Below, in pieces: positions 9,094 through 17,405 of a stretch of 37,108 bases of DNA. Made by a program: the position numbers and the translations under genes. The notes under the pieces were generated by a model. The model searched no databases. It was given only the letters and a program-made list of their open reading frames with translations, and had not been told where the DNA came from. Within the stretch, counting starts at the first letter, position 1. Every line of letters starts with the position of its first letter. The DNA comes from Massilia sp. Root133 (GTDB lineage Bacteria; Pseudomonadota; Gammaproteobacteria; Burkholderiales; Burkholderiaceae_D): the NCBI RefSeq assembly GCF_001426525.1, contig NZ_LMEW01000034.1:484767-521874 (forward strand). The letters are read 5' to 3'.

Positions 9094-9483
9094 ATGAAAG
9101 CCCTCATCGCCACCCTGGCGCTGTGCGCCGCCACCACCGCCGGCGCCCAGCACATGCACGGCGCGCCGGCACCCGCATCGTTCGTCGCCAGCAGCGACAA
9201 GCCGTTCGCGGCGCTGATGAACGACGCGATGGCGATCATGGACCGCGACATGGCCGCCGCGCCGATGAACGGCGAGCCGGGCCACGACTTCGTCACGATG
9301 ATGATGCCGCACCACCAGGGCGCCATCGACATGGCGAAGGCCGTCCTGCTGAACACGCAGGACCCGGAACTGCGCAACCTGGCGCTCGGCATCATCGCCG
9401 AGCAGCAGAACGAAATCAACGTGATGCGGGCGTGGCTGGCACGCCACCCCTCGTCAACAAGGAGTCAGCATGAACACCATTGA
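9094..9483 (+). CDS. DUF305 protein, histidine/methionine-rich, secreted
   Basis: The product has 129 residues. It has a signal peptide (about 1-18, ending AGA), then an N-terminal QHMHG, a DUF305 helical domain (about 40-120) with the signature MMMPHHQGAIDMA, and a C-terminal QHEHH. DUF305 proteins are four-helix-bundle ferritin-like proteins often found next to copper or silver resistance genes. The His/Met clusters suggest soft-metal binding. There is no clear ribosome site. The ATG begins 4 bases after the czcE-like stop, so translation is probably coupled. The 3' end overlaps the next gene by 14 bp. Confidence 0.85.
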   Translation: MKALIATLALCAATTAGAQHMHGAPAPASFVASSDKPFAALMNDAMAIMDRDMAAAPMNGEPGHDFVTMMMPHHQGAIDMAKAVLLNTQDPELRNLALGIIAEQQNEINVMRAWLARHPSSTRSQHEHH

Positions 9484-10858
9484 ACGGCTCGCCATTGCCG
9501 CGGGCGCCCTCGCCGTCGCGCAGGCGGCAATGGCCCTCCCGGCGGCCTCGGACCGCGTGTACACGGCCGACCAGAACACGAACACCATCTCGGTCTTCGA
9601 CCCGGCCGGCAACCGCCTGCTGGGCCAGATCGTGCTGGGCAACCAGCGCCCCGACGTGCTGTCGCCGCTGTACCGCGGCGAGATCAACGTGCACGGCCTC
9701 GGCTTCTCGCCCGACCACAAGACGCTGGTCGCGATCTCGAACGGCTCCAATTCCGTGACGTTCATCGACACCGCGACGAACAAGGTCAAGGGCAAGACTT
9801 ATGTCGGCCGCTCGCCCCATGAAGGCTTCTTCACGGCCGACGGCAAGGAAGTGTGGGTCGTCGTGCGCGGCGAGGATTACATCGCCGTCATCGACCCGCA
9901 CACGTTCAGGGAAACGCGCCGCATCCCGACGGCCGTCGGTCCCGGCATGGTGCAATTCCTGCCGGACGGGAGGCTCGCGTTCGCCGTCTCCAGCTTCACG
10001 CCGGAGGTCGACGTCATCGACGTCAAGGCGCACAAGGTCATCAAGCGGATTCCCGTCGTCAGCCCGTTCTCGCCCTTCCTGCAGTTCACGCCGGACCATC
10101 GCGAGATGTGGATGACGCACAAGGACGTCGGCAAGGTCACGCGCATCGACACGCGCACGTTCGAGGTGACGGGCGTGATCGACACGGGCTTCATCACGAA
10201 CCACCTCGCGTTCGCCCGCGTCGGCGGCAAGACGTACGCGTACGTGACGGTGGGCGGCGAGAACGTCGTGAAGGTGTACACGACGGACAAGGACGCGACG
10301 CTCGTCGCCACGATCCCGACCGGCGCGCTGCCGCACGGGATCTGGACGTCGGACGACAGCAGCCGCGTCTACGTGGGCCTGGAAAACGGCGACGGGGTCG
10401 ACGTCATCGACCCCGCCGTCAACAAGGTGGTCGCGCACATGCCCGGCGGGCAGGCGCCGCAGGCCCTCGTCTACCTGTCGCACGTGGCGGCGCCGGGCAG
10501 CGTGGACAACCTGAGTCCGAGGATTAACCAGGACGCCGTCAACATCCCGCTCGCGGCGCGCGACGGCGCAACGACGGCACGCGGCTTCGTCGTCGCGCGC
10601 CAGTTGGGGGTCGTCGATGCGCTCGAGGTCAACGTGTTCAAGCTCAAGCCGGCGACGCAGTACAGCGTGGTCCTGGGCGGCCAGCCGGTCGGCACCGTGC
10701 GCACGGATGCGAAGGGCAATGCGAACGGCACGATGATCGGACCCGTGCGGTCCTTCACCCGGCCGGACGCGGCGCCCGCCGGCCAGGCCGCCGGGAAGAT
10801 CCTGATCATGGAGGGGACGACAACCCCCTCCCCGGCCGCGGCCGTGCTGGCGGGCTGA
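9470..10858 (+). CDS. YVTN beta-propeller repeat protein, secreted
   Basis: The product has 462 residues. AAGGAGT lies a few bases before the ATG at 9470, inside the end of the DUF305 gene. A signal peptide covers about residues 1-22 (AAMA). The body is a run of YVTN/NHL-like blades of about 40-45 residues: RVYTADQNTNTISVFD, TLVAISNGSNSVTFID, EVWVVVRGEDYIAVID, MWMTHKDVGKVTRID, YAYVTVGGENVVKVY and RVYVGLENGDGVDVID. A C-terminal region of about 100 residues (from about 355) looks like a separate beta domain. The fold is clear but the activity is not. Position after czcE-like and DUF305 genes suggests a role in periplasmic metal handling; some relatives are predicted metal or cytochrome-linked proteins. 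Confidence 0.82.
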   Translation: MNTIERLAIAAGALAVAQAAMALPAASDRVYTADQNTNTISVFDPAGNRLLGQIVLGNQRPDVLSPLYRGEINVHGLGFSPDHKTLVAISNGSNSVTFIDTATNKVKGKTYVGRSPHEGFFTADGKEVWVVVRGEDYIAVIDPHTFRETRRIPTAVGPGMVQFLPDGRLAFAVSSFTPEVDVIDVKAHKVIKRIPVVSPFSPFLQFTPDHREMWMTHKDVGKVTRIDTRTFEVTGVIDTGFITNHLAFARVGGKTYAYVTVGGENVVKVYTTDKDATLVATIPTGALPHGIWTSDDSSRVYVGLENGDGVDVIDPAVNKVVAHMPGGQAPQALVYLSHVAAPGSVDNLSPRINQDAVNIPLAARDGATTARGFVVARQLGVVDALEVNVFKLKPATQYSVVLGGQPVGTVRTDAKGNANGTMIGPVRSFTRPDAAPAGQAAGKILIMEGTTTPSPAAAVLAG

Positions 10859-10867
10859 CGCCGTCAG
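10855..10867. terminator. Small palindrome over two convergent stop codons
   Basis: CTGACG C CGTCAG is a perfect 6-bp inverted repeat with one central base. It contains the stop of the YVTN gene (10856-10858) and of the TonB-receptor remnant on the other strand (10864-10866). With no loop it could only form a cruciform-like or dimer structure, so a terminator role is weakly supported. Confidence 0.25.
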
Positions 10868-11127
10868 AACTTGTAGCGGGCCCCCAGCATGTAGCGCGGA
10901 CCGCCCGTCGTGACCGACAGGACCTGCATGTCGGTGCGGCCGTGCTGGCGCTGGTGCGCGTCGGTCAGGTTGATGGCTTCCAGCGACAGGCTCAGGTTGT
11001 CGTTCACGTTGTACCCGATCGACAGGTCGACCTGGCCGTACGGTTCGACGTAGCCCGGATTGGCGCGGTTGTTCTCGGCCACGGTCGACAGGAACTGCCC
11101 GCGCCAGTTGTACGCGAAGTTTCGCCT
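10864..11127 (-). pseudogene. C-terminal remnant of a TonB-dependent receptor
   Basis: The frame on the minus strand encodes about 85 residues that match the last strands of a TonB-dependent receptor: FAYNWRGQFLST, PYGQVDLSIGYNVNDNL, LEAINLTDA, and a C-terminal GPRYMLGARYKF with the terminal Phe required for barrel assembly. Upstream the similarity stops near 11120 and an in-frame stop lies at 11134-11136, where the sequence becomes AT-richer promoter DNA of the next gene. No plug domain is present anywhere nearby, so the gene is a stub left after a deletion or rearrangement. An internal ATG at 11082 gives a 72-residue open frame, which is unlikely to be functional. It is not a copy of the C-terminal part of the intact receptor at 4671-6599. 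Confidence 0.75.
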
Positions 11128-11245
11128 GGCAAATCACTTTTGTTAAAAGCGCAAACACTCACGCCGATTTCACACCGTGTTAAGCAAACAATCCGCAGCG
11201 GTGCGATCATTGCGTTCTCTGCATCCGACAACTCATAGAGGACCC

Positions 11246-12691
11246 ATGACCACCTCCAGCTATCCCGACACCCGCCTCCTGATCGCCAACGAATGGGTCG
11301 ACGCCACCGGCGGCAAGACGATCCCGGTCGTGAACCCGGCCACGGGCCAGGCGATCGGCACCGTCGCGCACGCGGCCATCGCCGACCTGGACCGCGCCCT
11401 CGCCGCCGCCCAGAAGGGCTTCGAAGCGTGGCGTTTCGTGCCCGCGGCCGAGCGCGCCGCCACGATGCGCCGCGCCGCCAGCCTGCTGCGCGAACGCGCC
11501 GGCGACATCGCCCGCCTGCTGACCCAGGAACAGGGCAAGCCGCTGGCGGAAGCAAAAATGGAAGCGCTGGCCGGCGCCGAGATCATCGACTGGTTCGCGG
11601 CCGAAGGCATGCGCGTGTACGGCCGCATCGTGCCGGCCCGTAACCCGCAGGCGCAGCAGCTCGTGCTGAAGGAACCGGTCGGCCCCGTCGCCGCCTTCAC
11701 GCCGTGGAACTTCCCGATCAACCAGGTCGTGCGCAAGCTGGCCGCCGCGCTGGCCACCGGCTGCTCCTTCCTGTGCAAGGCGCCGGAAGAGACCCCGGCT
11801 TCCCCGGCCGCGCTGTTCCAGTGCTTCGTCGACGCGGGCGTGCCGGCCGGCGTCGTGGGCCTCGTGTTCGGCGATCCGGCCGAGATCTCGGGCTATTTGA
11901 TCCCGCACCCGGTCATCCGCAAGGTCACGTTCACGGGTTCCACGCCGGTCGGCAAGCAGCTCGCCGCACTGGCCGGCGCGCACATGAAGCGCGTGACGAT
12001 GGAACTGGGCGGCCATGCGCCGGTGATCGTCGCCGAAGACGCGGACGTGACCCTGGCCGTCAAGGCCGCCGGCGCCGCCAAGTTCCGCAACGCGGGCCAG
12101 GTCTGCATCTCGCCGACCCGCTTCCTCGTGCACAACGCGATCAAGGACGAATTTACGCGCGCCTTCGTCGCGCATGCGGAAGGCCTGAAACTGGGCGACG
12201 GCCTGCTCGAGGGCACGACCCTCGGTCCCCTCGCCAATTCGCGCCGCGTGACGGCGATGGCGAAGATGGTCGAGGATGCGCAGGCCAAGGGCGCCATCGT
12301 CGCGACGGGCGGCAAGCGCGTGGGCGATGCGGGCAACTTCTTCGCGCCGACGATCCTCGCCGACGTGCCCCTGGAAGCGTCGATCTTCAACGACGAACCG
12401 TTCGGCCCCGTCGCCGGCATCCGCGGCTTCGACAGCCTCGAAGATGCGATCGCGGAAGCGAACCGCCTGCCGTACGGCCTGGCCGGCTACGCGTTCACGC
12501 GCTCGATCAAGAACGCGCACCTGCTGATGAACCGCGTGGAAGTGGGCATGCTGTGGATTAACCAGCCGGCCACGCCGAGTGCCGAGCTGCCGTTCGGCGG
12601 CGTCAAGGATTCGGGCTACGGTTCCGAAGGCGGTCCGGAAGCGCTGGAAGCCTACCTCAACACGAAGGCCATCTCGATGGTGGGCGTCTAG
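11246..12691 (+). CDS. NAD(P)-dependent aldehyde dehydrogenase (succinate- or 2-oxoglutarate-semialdehyde type)
   Basis: The product has 481 residues, the normal size for the family. The start at 11246 has AGAGGA upstream. Parts: NAD(P)-binding Rossmann region (FTPWNFPINQ, KAPEETPAS, FTGSTPVGKQL), general base Glu in MELGGHAP, and nucleophilic Cys in NAGQVCISPTR. The closest families I recognise are succinate-semialdehyde dehydrogenase (GabD) and 2-oxoglutarate-semialdehyde dehydrogenase. The latter acts directly after KdgD, whose gene end lies at the left of this window, so that role is attractive but not proven. There is no adjacent gabT. The stop codon overlaps the stop of the convergent diguanylate cyclase (CTAG). 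Confidence 0.88.
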   Translation: MTTSSYPDTRLLIANEWVDATGGKTIPVVNPATGQAIGTVAHAAIADLDRALAAAQKGFEAWRFVPAAERAATMRRAASLLRERAGDIARLLTQEQGKPLAEAKMEALAGAEIIDWFAAEGMRVYGRIVPARNPQAQQLVLKEPVGPVAAFTPWNFPINQVVRKLAAALATGCSFLCKAPEETPASPAALFQCFVDAGVPAGVVGLVFGDPAEISGYLIPHPVIRKVTFTGSTPVGKQLAALAGAHMKRVTMELGGHAPVIVAEDADVTLAVKAAGAAKFRNAGQVCISPTRFLVHNAIKDEFTRAFVAHAEGLKLGDGLLEGTTLGPLANSRRVTAMAKMVEDAQAKGAIVATGGKRVGDAGNFFAPTILADVPLEASIFNDEPFGPVAGIRGFDSLEDAIAEANRLPYGLAGYAFTRSIKNAHLLMNRVEVGMLWINQPATPSAELPFGGVKDSGYGSEGGPEALEAYLNTKAISMVGV

Positions 12692-14082
12692 GCGACGCCG
12701 ACGCGGTTGCGGCCGGCGTGCTTGGCGCTGTAGAGCGCCGCGTCGGCCTGCGACAGCAACGTGCCGATGGGCGTGTCCGCGGCCTTCCGGCAGCCCAGGC
12801 CGATGCTGACGGTGGCGTGCAGGCGCACGCCGCTCTCCAGCACCGCGGGCTGCGCCGCGAACGCGTCGCAGATGCGCTGCGCGATCGCGCGCGCGTCCCC
12901 GGGCGCGCTGCCGGGCAGCAGCACGGCGAACTCCTCGCCGCCCAGGCGCCCCAGCACGTCGCCCGCGCGCAAGCATCCCGCCGCCACGCGCGCGAAATGG
13001 GCCAGCACGGCGTCGCCGGCCGCGTGGCCGTGGGTGTCGTTGACCTTCTTGAAAAAATCGATGTCCATCATCAGCACGGCGGCCGCCTGCACCGTGTCCG
13101 CGCGCGCCATGAAGCCGCCGCGGTTGAGCACCTGCGTCAGCGGATCGTGCGAGGCCGCATGCTGCAGCCGCGCCAGCAGCTCGTTGCGCGCCACCATCAC
13201 GCTGGCGACGGCCAGCGGCGCCAGCGCCGTCAGCGTCACCCCGACGCGCAGCGACATGACGGCCTGCGGGGTATCGACTGCAGCGCCGATCGCGAGCATG
13301 CCGCTGGCGATCGCAAGCAGGGTCCACATCGAGAACAGCAAGGTGATGCCGGCCGTGGCGAACAGGCTGTACGTCAGCGCGCACCACAGCATCGCGGGAA
13401 TCGGGAAGGAGATCACGCCCGGCCCGCCCAGCTGCGTCTCCAGCCACAGGCTGCCCGCGAACGCGGCCAGCGGCGCGAGATGGCCGATGCGCCAGGCGGG
13501 CGCGTCGCCGCGGCGCCCGCGTCCGGCCAGCCGGCGCGCGAGGTCCGGCATCGTCAGCAGCACGGGCAGGATCGCGATGGTGTTGACGAGCTCCGTCGAA
13601 AACCAGAACAGGAAGCCGTAGGCGCGCGTGCCGCCGAACAGCGCCGGGTGGATCACGGTGCCGCCCACGCCGGCCGCCGCGGCGCCGCACAGCGCCACCA
13701 GCACGAAACGCAGCATCGAGCGCGGATGGCGCAGGCCGCGCATGTCGTCGCTCATCCGTTTCAGCAGCGCATAACACACCGACACGCCCATCAGGTTGGT
13801 CGTCGTGAGCATGACGGTCTTGGGCCAGCCGTGCCGCATGATCAGGTCGGCGACGATGTAGCCGGCGATGGCGGCCAGCCAGTGCGCCGCTGTCGGCGGA
13901 TGGGCGCGCCGCAACAGCAGCCCGACGAGGACGGCGTTCGTGGGCCAGAACGCGGCCAGCACGCCCGGGGGCGCCGTGTAGATGCCGAAGATGGAACAGA
14001 CGAAGACGAGCGCGCCGACGAGCAGCGCGTCTTTCAGGTCGAGGCCGGCAACCGGTCGATGGGGGGCATGGGAAAGTTGCAC
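12688..14082 (-). CDS. MASE1-domain diguanylate cyclase
   Basis: The product has 464 residues. The N-terminal 300 residues form a multi-helix membrane domain of MASE1 type (AAFWPTNAVLVGLLLRR and several further hydrophobic helices). A GGDEF domain follows from about residue 305: DPLTQVLNRGGF, MMDIDFFKKVNDTHGH with metal-binding Asp residues, and the active-site GGEEF at 381-385. The allosteric I-site RxxD is present (RAGD at 372-375, five residues before GGEEF), so product inhibition by c-di-GMP is expected. It should make c-di-GMP from GTP in response to a membrane signal. No EAL domain or partner gene is nearby. The upstream region is followed by a palindrome cluster. Confidence 0.92.
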   Translation of the reverse strand: MQLSHAPHRPVAGLDLKDALLVGALVFVCSIFGIYTAPPGVLAAFWPTNAVLVGLLLRRAHPPTAAHWLAAIAGYIVADLIMRHGWPKTVMLTTTNLMGVSVCYALLKRMSDDMRGLRHPRSMLRFVLVALCGAAAAGVGGTVIHPALFGGTRAYGFLFWFSTELVNTIAILPVLLTMPDLARRLAGRGRRGDAPAWRIGHLAPLAAFAGSLWLETQLGGPGVISFPIPAMLWCALTYSLFATAGITLLFSMWTLLAIASGMLAIGAAVDTPQAVMSLRVGVTLTALAPLAVASVMVARNELLARLQHAASHDPLTQVLNRGGFMARADTVQAAAVLMMDIDFFKKVNDTHGHAAGDAVLAHFARVAAGCLRAGDVLGRLGGEEFAVLLPGSAPGDARAIAQRICDAFAAQPAVLESGVRLHATVSIGLGCRKAADTPIGTLLSQADAALYSAKHAGRNRVGVA

Positions 14083-14190
14083 GGCTCGAAGGAATCGGTG
14101 AACACGCTTCCGGCCAGATTAACACAGTTCCACACGGAAACAATCTATTCTGACAAGGGGCGTGTTCACACCGCAACGCCAGCGCGCCGC

Positions 14191-14260
14191 CATTTCCGCG
14201 CAAGCGGGAAGCCATGCTGAATCGACCAAGGGCGCTCAGTATGGATCCCGCTTTCGCGCA
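14191..14260. repeat. REP-like palindromic unit 1
   Basis: A left arm at 14193-14220 with an internal hairpin (GCAA loop) and a right arm at 14236-14260 with an internal hairpin (TTTC loop) are imperfect inverted copies of each other around a 15-base spacer. The unit is a diverged copy of the better-preserved unit at 14310-14372. This resembles the paired-hairpin form of REP/BIME elements. Confidence 0.6.
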
Positions 14261-14264
14261 CTAG

Positions 14265-14449
14265 TGTCCGGAATATTGTTTTCAAAAACCGTCAGAAATA
14301 GCATCGTCATTCCCGCGCAAGCGGGAATCCATACTGAGTAGCAGTCAGCATGGGTTCCCGCTTTCGCGGGAAGTCGTTTCCGGCAATGCCGGGAACGACG
14401 GTTTTTCCTATGGCGGGCCTATTTTCGACGGTAAAAACTATTCCGGACA
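14265..14449. repeat. MITE-like element with inverted ends, carrying REP-like unit 2
   Basis: The ends are perfect 11-bp inverted repeats: TGTCCGGAATA at 14265-14275 and TATTCCGGACA at 14439-14449. Similarity continues inward to about 14301 and 14419 with a short gap. Inside lies a paired hairpin: ATTCCCGCGCAAGCGGGAAT (14309-14328, 8-bp stem) and TTCCCGCTTTCGCGGGAA (14355-14372). These are themselves 28-bp arms that match each other at about 25 positions around a 7-base centre. A third hairpin follows at 14373-14399. The 185-bp size, inverted ends and lack of coding sequence fit a non-autonomous transposable element. No clear target duplication is visible and no transposase is in the window. 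Confidence 0.55.
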
Positions 14450-14485
14450 GCAGCGCGCTTTCGCGGGGACGACGAGTTTGGGTAC

Positions 14486-16615
14486 TTACGGCTTGCCGAC
14501 CACGATCCCCCGACCCGCCGTGCTCATGTAGACCACGCCGAACGTGTTCATGTCACCGACGACGAAACGGCCGTTGCCCGGACCGCCGTACTGGTGCGCG
14601 TTGTCGTTGATGCGGGTCCAGCTCTGGCCCGCGTCGGTGGACCGGTACACGCCGGTCACGCCGCCGATGGTGCCCCAGATGAACACGGTCGGATACGACG
14701 CGCCCGCCGCGGCCTTGCCGAAGCCGACCGCGCCGCAATACGTGACGTTGGCGATATTGCTGAATTGCCAGCCCGAGCTGGTGGTCCGAGCAAGGCCGCC
14801 CCAGTTCAGCGGCACCCAGATATCGCCTTCGCGGCCCGGCGCGGCGCGGATCACGTCGCTGCCCCAGGTGGCCAGCGTGTTGAACTTCCAGAACGACGCG
14901 CCGCTGTCCGTGCTGATCATGAAGCTGCCGTCGGCCGGGTTGTACACGTAGAACTTGCTCGCATTGGCCGGATCCGCGACCGGCCGCGCATTATTCACGC
15001 CGAGGCCGCCCACCGTCGACCAGCTCGCCCCCATATTGGTGGAACGGTACATGGTCGACGAATTGGACGGGTTGTGCAGCAGGACCGTGCCGCTGGCCGA
15101 GAGCGCCACCTGGCCGTACGTGCCGTTCATATTGGTTTGGTTCCAGTTCACGCCGCCATTAGTCGACGTGTACATCTTGTTCCCGACGCGCACCGCGAGG
15201 CTCTTGTTGGCGTCGGCGACGGCCAGGCCCGTGGTCGTGCCCATCGTCGGCGCGAATTGCGGATTCGTGTACGTGTCGATGTTGTAGTGCAGGAAGCCGT
15301 CGTAGTCGCCGATGGCGGACAGCACGGGGCCGCCCGGGATGCTGTTGATGTTCAGCGGCACCGTTTCTTCCAGACCCTTGACGGTGAACGTCCACGTGGT
15401 CGGCACGGCGTCGATATTGGCCGTCTTGAAGATGCCGTTGCCCGAGGTCACCCACACGGCCTTGTTGTTGAACGGATCGAACACGGCCACGCCGGCCCAG
15501 TGGATCGCCTTGCCGTTGATCCATGGCACGCCGCCATTGTCGCGGACGAAGCCGCGGTTGATCACGTCGGTCCAACTGGCGCCGCCGTTGGTCGAGAGGT
15601 AGATATGGTCGCCCCAGCTGTCGCCCTGCTGCATGTACTGGTTGATGGTCGACGCGACCAGGCGCTGCGAATTGGACGGGTCCACGCTGATGCCGCTGAA
15701 CGCCGCGTTGACGCCGGACGGGGTCACGTTGGTCCACGCGCCGTTCGAGATCGTGTAGCGCCAGATCTGGCCGCTGTTCATGGGTTCCGAGCCCGAGCCG
15801 TTGCCGTTCGGTCCGGCGCCGTTGGCATACGTGATGACCACGTTACCGGCGCCGTCGAACGCGGCGCGCTGCGGCATCAGGCCGGACGGGCTGCCGGAGA
15901 TGGCGCTGAACGACGCGCCGCCGTTGTCGCTGCGGTACAGGTTCGCCCCCGCCGAGCCGTAGCGCGAGACGCCGACCAGCAGCCGCTGCGCCACGCCGCC
16001 CGACACGCTGGACGGATCGGCCAGGACGAGGCTGATGCCGTTGTCGTTGGGCGTCGTCGTCACGTTCAGCGCCGTCACCCTGGCCCAGCTCGCGCCATAG
16101 TTCGTGCTCTTGAACAGCCCGCTCTGGCGCGTGCCGGCATACAGCACATTGCTCGATCCCGGGTCGACGACGAGCCGTTCGCCGTTCTGGCGGCCCATGC
16201 CGTTGCCGTGCGCCTTGAACTGGCTCGTCACGTCGGCGACCGTAAACGTCCTGCCGTAGTCGGACGAGCGCAGCACCGCGGTCTTGCCGTTGTTGAAATA
16301 ATTGATCCCGACGGTCATGTAGACATTGGCCGCGTTCTTCGGGTCGACCGCGAGCGCTTCGACGCCGAGGAAGCCGACCTGGTCTTCCGCCACCCAGTCC
16401 AGCAGCGACACCCAGCGGCCGCTGGCATTGTCCCACCGGTACGCGCCGCCGACGTCCGTGCGTGCGTACACGACATTCGCTTCCGTCTTGCTGGGAATGA
16501 CGGCGGACACGAATCCGCCGCCGCCGATGCCGACATTCCCCCACGAATACGCCATCGCCGGCTGCTGGACGGCCAACGCAGCCGCCGCGAGCAGTGTTGC
16601 ATTGATCAACTTCAT
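14486..16615 (-). CDS. Secreted GH74 xyloglucanase-like beta-propeller enzyme
   Basis: The product has 709 residues. The start at 16615 follows AGGAGG with 7-base spacing. A signal peptide (about 1-22, ending AMA) leads into two seven-bladed propellers built of repeats such as LYRSDNGGASF, IYLSTNGGASWTD and VYRSTDAGQSW. GH74 hallmarks are NVGIGGGGFVSAVI, YARTDVGGAYRWD with probable catalytic Asp54, and IGDYDGF with probable catalytic Asp437. GH74 enzymes cut the glucan backbone of xyloglucan. No carbohydrate-binding module is attached. It stands alone as a transcription unit. The GH29 and GH2 enzymes in this window could trim fucose and galactose from xyloglucan side chains, which fits a shared substrate. 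No copy of the 14-bp LacI-type operator was seen upstream. Confidence 0.88.
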   Translation of the reverse strand: MKLINATLLAAAALAVQQPAMAYSWGNVGIGGGGFVSAVIPSKTEANVVYARTDVGGAYRWDNASGRWVSLLDWVAEDQVGFLGVEALAVDPKNAANVYMTVGINYFNNGKTAVLRSSDYGRTFTVADVTSQFKAHGNGMGRQNGERLVVDPGSSNVLYAGTRQSGLFKSTNYGASWARVTALNVTTTPNDNGISLVLADPSSVSGGVAQRLLVGVSRYGSAGANLYRSDNGGASFSAISGSPSGLMPQRAAFDGAGNVVITYANGAGPNGNGSGSEPMNSGQIWRYTISNGAWTNVTPSGVNAAFSGISVDPSNSQRLVASTINQYMQQGDSWGDHIYLSTNGGASWTDVINRGFVRDNGGVPWINGKAIHWAGVAVFDPFNNKAVWVTSGNGIFKTANIDAVPTTWTFTVKGLEETVPLNINSIPGGPVLSAIGDYDGFLHYNIDTYTNPQFAPTMGTTTGLAVADANKSLAVRVGNKMYTSTNGGVNWNQTNMNGTYGQVALSASGTVLLHNPSNSSTMYRSTNMGASWSTVGGLGVNNARPVADPANASKFYVYNPADGSFMISTDSGASFWKFNTLATWGSDVIRAAPGREGDIWVPLNWGGLARTTSSGWQFSNIANVTYCGAVGFGKAAAGASYPTVFIWGTIGGVTGVYRSTDAGQSWTRINDNAHQYGGPGNGRFVVGDMNTFGVVYMSTAGRGIVVGKP

Positions 16616-16656
16616 GTAATGCCTCCTAAGATTTGTTATGCATCTGAAGTAAGACA

Positions 16657-16678
16657 ACGCCTGTTTCTGGGCAGGCGT
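16657..16678 (-). terminator. Hairpin downstream of clpP
   Basis: ACGCCTG (16657-16663) and CAGGCGT (16672-16678) form a perfect 7-bp stem with an 8-base loop. Read on the minus strand it is followed by TGTCTTACTT, a weak T-rich tail. It lies between the clpP stop and the GH74 start, so it may end clpP transcription. A second hairpin (16691-16711, CGGCCTG/CAGGCCG) is just upstream of it. Confidence 0.35.
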
Positions 16679-16754
16679 CGATTCCCGCACCGGCCTGTCT
16701 CCGCCAGGCCGAACCGCAAGAATCTTCGAAACATAGCCGACGGATTTGCGCGCA

Positions 16755-16772
16755 CACGGTGATGTAACCGTG
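16755..16772. promoter_or_regulatory. Inverted repeat upstream of GH74
   Basis: CACGGT (16755-16760) and ACCGTG (16767-16772) are perfect inverted arms with a 6-bp spacer, 140 bp upstream of the GH74 start and 34 bp after the clpP stop. The geometry suits a dimeric regulator. No family match is claimed. Confidence 0.3.
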
Positions 16773-16805
16773 ATTGGAATAAATTGTTCACGCACTTGGT
16801 CAGTT

Positions 16806-17405
16806 TCATAACGGCGTGGCGCCGCCGCGGGCCTCCAGCACTCGGTCGATGAGCCCATACTCGACGCCCTCGGCGGCGGACATGTAACGGTCGCGGTCCG
16901 TGTCCTTCTCGATCCGCGCCAGCGTCTGCCCCGTGCGCTCCGCGAGCATCGTGTTCAGGCGGTGGCGCTGGTACAGCATCTCGCGTGCCTGGATGTCGAT
17001 GTCGGCCGCCACGCCCTGCGATCCGCCGTGCGGCTGGTGGATCATGATGCGGGCGTTCGGCAATGCGTACCGCTTGCCGGGCGCGCCGGCCGCCAGCAGG
17101 AACGAGCCCATGCTGGCGGCGAAGCCCGTGCACAGCGTCGATACGGCGGGGCGGATGAACTGCATGGTGTCGTACACGGCCATGCCGGCATACACGGACC
17201 CGCCGGGCGAGTTGATGTACAGTGAGATGTCCTTGTCCGGATTGTCCGATTCGAGGAACAGCAATTGCGCGACGATCAGATTGGCCGACTGTTCCGTCAC
17301 CTCGCCGACGAGGAAGACGACGCGCTCCTTCAGCAGGCAGGAATAGATGTCGAAGGCGCGGTCGCCGCGGCCGGTCTGTTCGATGACGGTGGGAACGAAA
17401 TTCAT
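16806..17405 (-). CDS. clpP: ATP-dependent Clp protease proteolytic subunit
   Basis: The product has 199 residues. The start at 17405 is preceded by AAGGA with 5-base spacing; longer in-frame starts up to 17555 lack a ribosome site. The catalytic triad is complete: Ser98 in GFAASMGSF, His123 in MIHQPHGG and Asp172 in DTDRDRYMS. YINSPGGSVYAGMAVYD is the usual oxyanion region. It should form the barrel-shaped peptidase that works with ClpX or ClpA. It is not in the usual tig-clpP-clpX-lon order: no chaperone gene is next to it, and it diverges from an ECF sigma factor. It is therefore probably a second, accessory clpP rather than the housekeeping copy. Confidence 0.93.
   Translation of the reverse strand: MNFVPTVIEQTGRGDRAFDIYSCLLKERVVFLVGEVTEQSANLIVAQLLFLESDNPDKDISLYINSPGGSVYAGMAVYDTMQFIRPAVSTLCTGFAASMGSFLLAAGAPGKRYALPNARIMIHQPHGGSQGVAADIDIQAREMLYQRHRLNTMLAERTGQTLARIEKDTDRDRYMSAAEGVEYGLIDRVLEARGGATPL

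Larger units (their letters stand above)
14083..14485. other. Gene-free stretch between the diguanylate cyclase and GH74 genes
   Basis: This 403-bp gap holds the upstream region of the diguanylate cyclase gene (14083 to about 14190, AT-richer) followed by a dense set of palindromes at 14191-14449, described separately. No open frame in it has coding character or a ribosome site. The last part, 14450-14485, is downstream of the GH74 stop and shows no clear T-run terminator. Confidence 0.7.

Noticed and set aside
9416..11158. A 580-codon open frame opposite the YVTN gene
   Set aside because: It is a composition shadow; its translation is Arg/Val/Asp-rich without domains, and the YVTN repeats on the other strand are clear.
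14191..14449. A possible CRISPR array, because of repeated palindromic units
   Set aside because: There are only two diverged copies, in nested inverted arrangement, with no regular spacers and no cas genes.
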